From Actinomycetota bacterium (GTDB lineage Bacteria > Actinomycetota > Actinomycetes > S36-B12 > CAIYMF01): a DNA stretch of 5,799 nucleotides. Below the pieces are notes generated by a model. That model was not told the origin of the DNA and ran no database searches. It saw only the letters and a program-made list of their open reading frames with translations. Made by a program: the position numbers and the translations under genes. The stretch lies in the NCBI GenBank assembly GCA_009699025.1, contig WLOZ01000139.1:1-5799 (forward strand). Direction: 5' to 3'. Below are positions 1 to 5,185 of this stretch, in pieces (position 1 is the stretch's first letter; each line of letters starts with the position of its first letter).

Positions 1-22
1 CGTCGCGCGCGCCTTCATCGGC

Positions 23-28
23 TACTGT
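23..28 (+). promoter_or_regulatory. Candidate -10 element of a leaderless lipase promoter
   Basis: TACTGT fits the actinobacterial TANNNT -10 consensus. It is followed by exactly six bases (gcccgc) and then GTG at 35, so the expected transcription start would be the G of the start codon. The -35 region would fall at the very edge of the window and cannot be judged. No Shine-Dalgarno competes with this reading. The upstream codons are open in the same frame, so an unseen earlier start remains possible. Confidence 0.45.
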
Positions 29-34
29 GCCCGC

Positions 35-949
35 GTGGGCAACGAGCCGGAGGGACAGCGTGCGACATCGTCGGCACCTGGCAATCCACTCGCGCGGGTG
101 ACCCGTCTGACCGGATCGGGAATGCGCGCGCTGCTCAGCGCTGAAGGCGTGCGCGGCACCGCCATGGAGGCCGCCTGGATCACCACCCACCTCGCCATGT
201 ACCCCCTCGGACTCGTGCGCGAGAGCACGCTGAGGGGGGTGGAGAGACATCGCCTCGACCATCTACCGCCCGAGCAGCGCGGCCTACTGGCCGGAGACAT
301 CGAGGCCGCCGGAACGCCGATCGTGCTGGTGCACGGTCTGGTCGACAACCGCTCAATCTTCGCGGTGCTCAGCCGGGCGCTCACCCGGCGCGGCTTCCAC
401 CGTGTGCTCTCGCTCAACCACTCGCCCCTCACCGGTGACATCCGGTCGGCCGCGGCGTCACTCGGAGCCGTGATCGACCAGGTGTGCGAGCAGACGGGGT
501 ACGACCGCGTGCACGTGGTCGGTCACTCGATGGGCGGGCTAATCGCGCGCTACTACGTGCAGCGGCTCGGCGGCGACTCGCAGGTGCACACGCTGGTCAC
601 CCTCGGCTCGCCGCACGCGGGCACGATGCCCGCCTCGCTCGTACCGTTGAAGGTCGTGCGACAGTTGCGCCCCGGCAGCGACGTAGTGACCGAGTTGGCC
701 GAGCCCGCCCCCCACTGCCGCACGCGCATGGTCGCGGTGTGGTCGGATCTCGACCAGATGATCGTTCCGCAGCGCAACGCGCGCATCACGCACCCCGACC
801 TGAGGTCGCGCAACGTGCTGGTGCGCGGGGTGGGTCACATGTCGCTGCCGGTCGACGGCCGGGTGGTGCACGAGATCTGCATGACCCTGGCCCATCTCGA
901 CCACGACGGCTCGACGATTCGTGACTACAGGCGCTCAACCGGCGCGTAG
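35..949 (+). CDS. Alpha/beta-hydrolase fold lipase/esterase
   Basis: 304-aa alpha/beta-hydrolase, probably a carboxylester or triacylglycerol lipase. Visible motifs are an oxyanion-hole strand ending in LVHG (residues 98-101), the nucleophile elbow GHSMGG at 163-168 with Ser165, a likely acid Asp240 in DQMIVP, and the catalytic His268 in GVGHMS. Together these form a complete Ser-Asp-His triad in family order. SPHAG at 192-196 is typical of bacterial EstA/LipA-like lipases. There is no signal peptide; a hydrophobic stretch near residues 47-60 may touch membrane. The substrate is unknown. GTG at 35 is chosen because TACTGT lies exactly 6 nt upstream, which suits a leaderless mRNA, and no Shine-Dalgarno is present. 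ATG at 122 (Met30) is an alternative, and the frame is also open to the left window edge, so a longer protein is possible. The 3' end overlaps pcrA by 25 bp, tail to tail. Confidence 0.87.
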   Translation: MGNEPEGQRATSSAPGNPLARVTRLTGSGMRALLSAEGVRGTAMEAAWITTHLAMYPLGLVRESTLRGVERHRLDHLPPEQRGLLAGDIEAAGTPIVLVHGLVDNRSIFAVLSRALTRRGFHRVLSLNHSPLTGDIRSAAASLGAVIDQVCEQTGYDRVHVVGHSMGGLIARYYVQRLGGDSQVHTLVTLGSPHAGTMPASLVPLKVVRQLRPGSDVVTELAEPAPHCRTRMVAVWSDLDQMIVPQRNARITHPDLRSRNVLVRGVGHMSLPVDGRVVHEICMTLAHLDHDGSTIRDYRRSTGA

Positions 950-3258
950 CGCAGCAGCAGCCGCTTGGTGCCGGAGCTGCCGAAGTCGATGGTGGCCTCG
1001 GACTTGTCGCCCGAGCCCGAGGTCGACACCACGGTGCCCAGACCAAAGGTGTCGTGCGTGACTCGCTCGCCCGGGCTGAGCGAGATCACCTCGCGCCCAA
1101 CGGTTCCGCGCGAGGCCGCGCGCAGGGCGGCGGTCTGCAGCGAGGGCGCTGATCCGAACCCACCCGAGCTGGGCTCGGGCGAGCGCACGGGACTCTCGGG
1201 GCCGCCGCGGCGCCACTCGATGAGCTCGGCAGGAATCTCGTCGAGAAAGCGTGACTGCGGGTTGTAGGCGGGCATGCCCCACTGGCTGCGCACCACGGCG
1301 CGCGTGAGATAGAGGCGCTCACGGGCACGGGTGATGGCAACGTAGGCGAGCCTGCGCTCCTCCTCCATCTCGGAGGTGTCGCCGAACGACCGCTGGTGCG
1401 GAAAGCTGCCGTCTTCGAGCCCGGTAATGAAGACTGTGGGAAACTCGAGCCCCTTGGCCGTGTGAATGGTCATGAGCGTGACGACGCCCTCGCCGTGGTC
1501 GGGAATCTGGTCGGCGTCGGCCACGAGCGCCACCCGCTCGAGGAAGTCGACCAGCGTGGCCGCGGTGATGGCCTGCCCCTCGGTGTCGACAGCATTGCCC
1601 TGGGCCACCTCGTTCTCGAAGTCGCGCGAAATGCTCTCGAGCTCGCCGAGGTTGTCGACCCTCGCTTCGTCCTGGGGGTCGGTGCTGGCCTGCAACTCAG
1701 CGAGGTACCCGCTCTGCTCGAACACCGCGACCAGAATCGTCGAGGGAGTTGATCCCGACTCAACCAGCGTGCGCAGGTTTTCAACCAGCCGGTTGAAACC
1801 CTCGATCGCGGTGAGCGAGCGTGTGGCGAGGGTTGGAATCTCGGCAGCGCGTCGCAGGGCCTCGGCAAAGGGAATGCGGTCGCGGGCCGCGAACTGCTCG
1901 ACCAACTGCTCGGCCTTGTCGCCGATGCCACGCTTGGGCACGTTGAGCACCCGGCGCAGCGACACCTCGTCGGCCGGGTTGGCCAACAGTCGGAGGTAGG
2001 CGAGGGCGTCGCGCACCTCTTTGCGCTCGTAGAAGCGGGTGCCGCCCACCACGCGGTAGGGCAGCCCTACCCGGACGAACACCTCCTCGAGCGCTCTCGA
2101 CTGGGCGTTGGTGCGATAGAACACGGCAACGTCGCCCGGCCGCACCGACTCGGCGTCGGAGAGTCGGTCGATCTCGTTGGCCACGAAGGCGGCCTCATCG
2201 CGCTCGTCGTCGGCGACGTAGGCCACCAGGGGGCTGCCCGCCCCAGCGTCGGTCCAGAGCCGCTTCTCACGCCGGCTGTGGTTGCGCGCGATGACCGAGT
2301 TGGCGGCCGAGAGGATGCTCTGGGTGGACCGGTAGTTCTGGTCGAGAACGATGGTGGCCGAGTTGGGGTAATCGCGCTCGAACTCCTCGATATTGCGGAT
2401 GGTGGCACCGCGGAAGGCATAGATCGACTGGTCGGCGTCGCCCACCACCACCAGCTCGGCCGGGGCCACGCCATCGGCACCGCTGCCCACGAACTCGCGC
2501 ACCAGCACGTACTGGGCGTGGTTGGTGTCCTGGTACTCGTCGACGAGCACGTGGCGGAATCGTCGGTGGTAGTGCTCGGCAGCGTCGGGGAAGGCCTGCA
2601 GCAGCGCGACGGTGGTGGAGATGAGGTCGTCGAAGTCGAGGGCGCCCGCCGCCCTGAGTCGTCTCTGGTACCCGGCGTAGGCCTCGGCATACGACTGCTC
2701 GAGGGAGTTGGAGGCTCTCGCCGCGTAGGCCTCGTGGTCGATGAGTTCGTTTTTCTGCGACGAGATCAGGTTCTGCAGTGACTTGGGCGTGACCCGGCGA
2801 GGATCGATGCCGACGTCGCGCGCCACGAGGGTGACGAGGCGCAGCGAGTCGGCCTGGTCGTAGATGGTGAACGACGAGGGCAGCCCAAACCGCGCAGCCT
2901 CGCGGCGCAGGATGCGTACACAGGCCGAGTGGAAGGTTGACACCACCATGGCGCGGGCTCGGGTGCCGACGAGCTCCTCGACGCGCGACTTCATCTCGGC
3001 GGCGGCCTTGTTGGTGAAGGTGATGGCCAGCACCTCGGAGGGCCGCACGCCGCGGTCGGAGATCAGGTGGGCGATGCGCCGGGTGAGCACCCGGGTCTTG
3101 CCGGAGCCTGCCCCGGCCACGATGAGCAGCGGTGAGCCCTCGTGAAGCACGGCCGCGCGCTGCGATGGGTTGAGGTCGTCGAGAATCTCGGCGGCCGTGG
3201 GCCGGTGCGGCTCGCGGGGACGCTCGGCGGGGTCGGGGAGCGAGAACAGTGTCGACAT
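925..3258 (-). CDS. pcrA: ATP-dependent DNA helicase PcrA/UvrD (SF1A)
   Basis: 777-aa 3'-5' SF1A helicase acting in nucleotide-excision repair, removal of RecA filaments and transcription-coupled conflict resolution in the cytoplasm. All helicase motifs are present in order: Q motif NPSQ (30-33), Walker A AGAGSGKT (48-55), motif Ia TFTNKAAAEM (80-89), TFHS (108-111), Walker B DEYQD (240-244), motif III GDADQSIYAFRG (273-284), NYRST (308-312), motif V TIHTAKGLEF (597-606) and motif VI YVAITRARE (639-647). A disordered Ser/Pro/Gly linker (about 683-726) leads to the C-terminal Tudor-like domain (about 727-777, THDTFGLGTV and RLLLRYAPV), which in PcrA binds RNA polymerase. Length is normal for the family. 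ATG 3258 gives the family-like start MSTLF and has TAGACT 7 nt upstream. ATG 3288 would add 10 residues behind a weak GGGAG. The gene lies 71 bp downstream of the secreted peptidase gene on the same strand. Confidence 0.97.
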   Translation of the reverse strand: MSTLFSLPDPAERPREPHRPTAAEILDDLNPSQRAAVLHEGSPLLIVAGAGSGKTRVLTRRIAHLISDRGVRPSEVLAITFTNKAAAEMKSRVEELVGTRARAMVVSTFHSACVRILRREAARFGLPSSFTIYDQADSLRLVTLVARDVGIDPRRVTPKSLQNLISSQKNELIDHEAYAARASNSLEQSYAEAYAGYQRRLRAAGALDFDDLISTTVALLQAFPDAAEHYHRRFRHVLVDEYQDTNHAQYVLVREFVGSGADGVAPAELVVVGDADQSIYAFRGATIRNIEEFERDYPNSATIVLDQNYRSTQSILSAANSVIARNHSRREKRLWTDAGAGSPLVAYVADDERDEAAFVANEIDRLSDAESVRPGDVAVFYRTNAQSRALEEVFVRVGLPYRVVGGTRFYERKEVRDALAYLRLLANPADEVSLRRVLNVPKRGIGDKAEQLVEQFAARDRIPFAEALRRAAEIPTLATRSLTAIEGFNRLVENLRTLVESGSTPSTILVAVFEQSGYLAELQASTDPQDEARVDNLGELESISRDFENEVAQGNAVDTEGQAITAATLVDFLERVALVADADQIPDHGEGVVTLMTIHTAKGLEFPTVFITGLEDGSFPHQRSFGDTSEMEEERRLAYVAITRARERLYLTRAVVRSQWGMPAYNPQSRFLDEIPAELIEWRRGGPESPVRSPEPSSGGFGSAPSLQTAALRAASRGTVGREVISLSPGERVTHDTFGLGTVVSTSGSGDKSEATIDFGSSGTKRLLLRYAPVERL

Positions 3259-3265
3259 CGCGGCC

Positions 3266-3271
3266 AGTCTA
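3266..3271 (-). promoter_or_regulatory. pcrA: Candidate -10 element of a leaderless pcrA promoter
   Basis: On the minus strand TAGACT (a TANNNT -10 match) is followed by ggccgcg and then ATG at 3258, so transcription could start at or beside the start codon. No Shine-Dalgarno precedes this ATG. No convincing -35 is visible 16-18 nt further upstream (the sequence there is CGAGGC). If the promoter is real, pcrA can be expressed independently of the upstream peptidase gene and the 10-residue extension from ATG 3288 is not translated from this transcript. Confidence 0.4.
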
Positions 3272-3329
3272 GGCGCGGCCTGCGACATGCCTCGCGCACT
3301 CCCTGAGGCTCGGTACCAGTCGACTACAG

Positions 3330-5045
3330 CTAGGCGCTCGTGCTGAAGCCAGCGCGGCGCCCGAGTTCGGCCAGGGACGTTGGGCCTGGCTCATGAGTAC
3401 CGGTGAGGCCCATCACCTCCACGCGGAATCGGTCCCAGGCGGCCTGGGATCGTGTGCCCCACAGTCCGTCAACCGTGAGTCCAGCCGCGACGACTGAGTT
3501 GAGCGCGGCCTGCACCACGCGCACCGGCGCGGGGGCGTGGGCCAGCAGAGCTGACAGGGAGACCGAGGGCGTGGCGGGCGTGCCCAGCACCTTCGTGATG
3601 AGGAGGTACAGCCGGGGCGTGACCCTTCCGGTGACGGGACCCACCCTCGGGTGCTTGGCCTGATACCGACTCACGGCGGCCGCGGTGTCGGCGCGGTAGC
3701 GCCCAAAGAAGGCGCCCGCAGGCTGCAGCGAACTGATGCGGTAGCCGCGGTTCACGAGGGCTCGCTGAAGCGCGGCCACCGCGGGGCCGCGGGCCCCCAC
3801 GGTCAGCAGCCCCCGGGTGAAGGTTGGCACCACCGTGGGCGCCGGCGGCGGAGGCACCACCACGCCCACGCCCACCCAGCCGGTCACGATCACCCGAAGG
3901 TCGACTGCTCCGGAGAGGTTGGTGAGAACCACGGTGCCAGCTGTCGAGACAGGTGCGATGATCTCGCCTGCGGCCCAGCGGTTCTGGGTCGCCTCAATCG
4001 TGTTGCCCACATCGGCGCCATCGAGGGTCCACGAGCGACGCACGGTCGATCGGGTTGCGGCGGCCACCACAGCGGTCGGCGCATTCGACCCGGCAACGCC
4101 TACCCGAATCCGCACTGCGGCGACATCAGTGGCAGGAACGCCCCCTCGCCCCAGCACAGGCACCTCGAGGGCCCTGCCATCGCCGCTCCAGCGGTCGGAC
4201 TCGAGCCGGCACGGCCCGGTCGCTAGCCCTGCCCCCGTGCGCGTGCTCACCAGCAGCATCGGCGTGAGCGCCGTGACCGCGGTGGCCAGCGGAGAATTCG
4301 GATCGCTTGCCACTCCGTTGGGCTCAGGGCAGGCCGCGAGGGTCTCGGCGCTGAGGTCCCAGAATGAGGTCCTCGCCGCCGCGGCATCCCAACTGAGCGA
4401 GATGTGCAGATGGTCGCGGTGGCAGTACGTGTCGTCGGCGGCGGTCTGCTTGCTGTAGCAGCCCTTGAGTTCGGTCCAGCCATTGTCAGCGGCGTAGGAC
4501 TTCCAGATTCGATCGTGCCAGCCCAGATACATCACGCCCAGGCGCTTCGCCATGGCCGCGGGGTTGCCGTCGGCGTCGGGCTGCAGCAGCCACCACAGGA
4601 ACGCCTCGACCGTGGCCTTCTCCGCTGGCACCTGGTACGAGAGCATCCAGTCAAGGGCGCGACCCTCCTTGTGCTCGCTTTGGCCACCAACACCGCAGTC
4701 GCGCTCGATTCCGATGTCAGCGGGCCCGTAGGTGTCGCGCAGAAGCGCTGCAAGCCTGAGCGACCCAGGCTGCGCGCCTGGCGTGCACTGGGCCTGTCCC
4801 TGGTACTCGGCGAACGACTCCAGAGCGACCGGCAGATCGGCCGGCGCCACAGGCACAGGCTGACCCTCGGCCCTCGTGGGCACGTAGGGTGCGGGGGCTG
4901 TGGCACTGGCGGTGAGGGTTAACCCGCCCGGCGTGGCCTCGGCCGCAGCACGAGCTGGCGCGATCACAGCGATTGACACCAGCGTTCCCGCCGCAAGCAT
5001 GATGGCCACCGGGAGCGCCAGAGCGCGCTTCACCGTGAGGGTCAT
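3330..5045 (-). CDS. Secreted LAS/M15-like peptidase with peptidoglycan-binding repeats
   Basis: 571-aa exported protein. A classic signal peptide (K/R, hydrophobic core at about residues 9-29, then ARA at 31-33) is followed by a low-complexity stretch. A LAS/M15-like zinc peptidase domain (about 73-228) has H125-x6-D132 in SEHKEGRALD and H212-x-H214 in HRDHLH, the three-ligand pattern of D-Ala-D-Ala peptidases. It resembles the domain often labelled ARB-07466-like in actinobacteria. Next come a diverged VPAT-type beta domain (about 294-394, GGVPATDVAAV to VIVTGWVG), a proline linker (398-403) and two peptidoglycan-binding-1-like repeats (about 413-483 and 501-549, the second with VDGLWGTRSQAAW). 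There are six cysteines, C117 and C208 near the metal site. It probably cleaves or remodels cell wall; the bond cut is unknown. ATG 5045 places the signal peptide at the N-terminus. ATG 5096 would add 17 polar residues. AGGAG sits only 1 nt before ATG 5045. Confidence 0.88.
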   Translation of the reverse strand: MTLTVKRALALPVAIMLAAGTLVSIAVIAPARAAAEATPGGLTLTASATAPAPYVPTRAEGQPVPVAPADLPVALESFAEYQGQAQCTPGAQPGSLRLAALLRDTYGPADIGIERDCGVGGQSEHKEGRALDWMLSYQVPAEKATVEAFLWWLLQPDADGNPAAMAKRLGVMYLGWHDRIWKSYAADNGWTELKGCYSKQTAADDTYCHRDHLHISLSWDAAAARTSFWDLSAETLAACPEPNGVASDPNSPLATAVTALTPMLLVSTRTGAGLATGPCRLESDRWSGDGRALEVPVLGRGGVPATDVAAVRIRVGVAGSNAPTAVVAAATRSTVRRSWTLDGADVGNTIEATQNRWAAGEIIAPVSTAGTVVLTNLSGAVDLRVIVTGWVGVGVVVPPPPAPTVVPTFTRGLLTVGARGPAVAALQRALVNRGYRISSLQPAGAFFGRYRADTAAAVSRYQAKHPRVGPVTGRVTPRLYLLITKVLGTPATPSVSLSALLAHAPAPVRVVQAALNSVVAAGLTVDGLWGTRSQAAWDRFRVEVMGLTGTHEPGPTSLAELGRRAGFSTSA

Positions 5046-5056
5046 GCTCCTATCAT
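5029..5056 (+). promoter_or_regulatory. Candidate sigma70-type promoter for the PIG-L gene
   Basis: TTCACC (5029-5034, four of six to TTGACA), a 16-nt spacer and TATCAT (5051-5056, five of six to TATAAT) form the best housekeeping-type promoter match I found in the window. Transcription would start near 5061-5064, leaving a leader of about 122-125 nt before the GTG at 5186. The element overlaps the start codon of the oppositely oriented peptidase gene (ATG at 5045), so the two genes could interfere with each other's transcription. Confidence 0.35.
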
Positions 5057-5092
5057 CGTCACCTCGAGGCCACCCTTGAGCGACCAAACGCG

Positions 5093-5121
5093 ACATTCCG
5101 CGAAGGGTGAGAGACTGTCCG
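5093..5121 (-). promoter_or_regulatory. Weak candidate promoter for the secreted peptidase gene
   Basis: Read on the minus strand, CGGACA (5121-5116, GACA matching the end of TTGACA), a 17-nt spacer and GAATGT (5098-5093, keeping the A2 and T6 of the -10) have correct spacing. Transcription would begin near 5086 with a leader of about 41 nt. The -10 is poor by the TATAAT standard, so this is only a candidate. An alternative is GATGAT at 5057-5052, six bases before ATG 5045, which would give a leaderless mRNA. Confidence 0.2.
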
Positions 5122-5122
5122 C

Positions 5123-5138
5123 TGGTCGGTTGCGACCA
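5123..5138 (+). promoter_or_regulatory. Inverted repeat TGGTCG-GTTG-CGACCA
   Basis: A perfect 6-bp dyad with a 4-nt loop. It may be an operator, or a small hairpin in the leader if the PIG-L transcript starts near 5062. No T-tract follows, so it is not an intrinsic terminator. Confidence 0.35.
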
Positions 5139-5146
5139 TTCGCTGG

Positions 5147-5159
5147 AGCCACACTGGCT
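5147..5159 (+). promoter_or_regulatory. Inverted repeat AGCCA-CAC-TGGCT
   Basis: A perfect 5-bp dyad with a 3-bp spacer, ending 26 bp before the PIG-L start codon. It could be an operator or a small leader hairpin. Short dyads of this size also arise by chance in GC-rich DNA. Confidence 0.25.
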
Positions 5160-5176
5160 ACCGAGCGTGACATTCC

Positions 5177-5182
5177 GGAGGA
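5177..5182 (+). promoter_or_regulatory. Shine-Dalgarno deciding the PIG-L GTG start
   Basis: GGAGGA lies four to five bases upstream of GTG 5186 and is a near-perfect anti-16S match. It is the only strong, well-spaced ribosome binding site in the window. It fixes the start just ahead of the AHPDD motif, where family members normally begin. Confidence 0.8.
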
Positions 5183-5185
5183 ACC

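Larger units (their letters stand above)
5081..5143 (+). repeat. Direct repeat CGACCA-WW-CGC, two copies 52 bp apart
   Basis: CGACCAAACGC at 5081-5091 and CGACCATTCGC at 5133-5143 share 9 of 11 bases. Their 52-bp offset is close to five helical turns. The same hexamer appears inverted as TGGTCG at 5123-5128. These could be half-sites for a regulator of the divergent genes; no known regulator is recognised. Confidence 0.4.
5092..5177 (+). repeat. Direct repeat GACATTCCG, two copies 77 bp apart
   Basis: GACATTCCG occurs at 5092-5100 and 5169-5177. The first copy overlaps the weak minus-strand -10 candidate, and the second ends at the first G of the PIG-L Shine-Dalgarno. The placement would suit control of both genes, but the repeat is short. 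Confidence 0.35.
5046..5185. promoter_or_regulatory. Divergent intergenic region with repeats and dyads
   Basis: This 140-bp gap separates the minus-strand peptidase gene from the plus-strand PIG-L gene, so it should hold the promoters of both. It contains a direct repeat CGACCA-WW-CGC (5081-5091 and 5133-5143), a second direct repeat GACATTCCG (5092-5100 and 5169-5177), and two dyads (5123-5138 and 5147-5159). No coding sequence on either strand looks real here. Confidence 0.6.

Noticed and set aside
2278..2781. Open frame on the plus strand opposite pcrA.
   Set aside because: It is antisense to conserved helicase motifs, its Val/Gly-rich composition is expected from mirrored codons, and it shows no domain.
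3259..3288. Ten-residue N-terminal extension of PcrA from ATG 3288.
   Set aside because: It covers the TAGACT -10 candidate, has only a weak and distant GGGAG, and lengthens the protein beyond the familiar MSTLF start.
3289..3309. Inverted repeat GCCTC-N11-GAGGC between the peptidase gene and pcrA as a terminator.
   Set aside because: The stem is only 5 bp with an 11-nt loop and no T-tract, so it does not qualify as an intrinsic terminator.
3312..3325. Adjacent palindromes GGTACC and AGTCGACT downstream of the peptidase gene.
   Set aside because: They are short restriction-site-like palindromes with no repeat or promoter context, consistent with chance.
4404..4922. Long open frame on the plus strand opposite the secreted peptidase gene.
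   Set aside because: It is antisense to a gene with clear domains, is rich in residues typical of GC-driven shadow frames, and has no recognisable motif or ribosome site.
5046..5096. Seventeen-residue extension of the secreted peptidase from ATG 5096.
   Set aside because: It adds a polar, charged stretch before an otherwise standard signal peptide and has no ribosome site.
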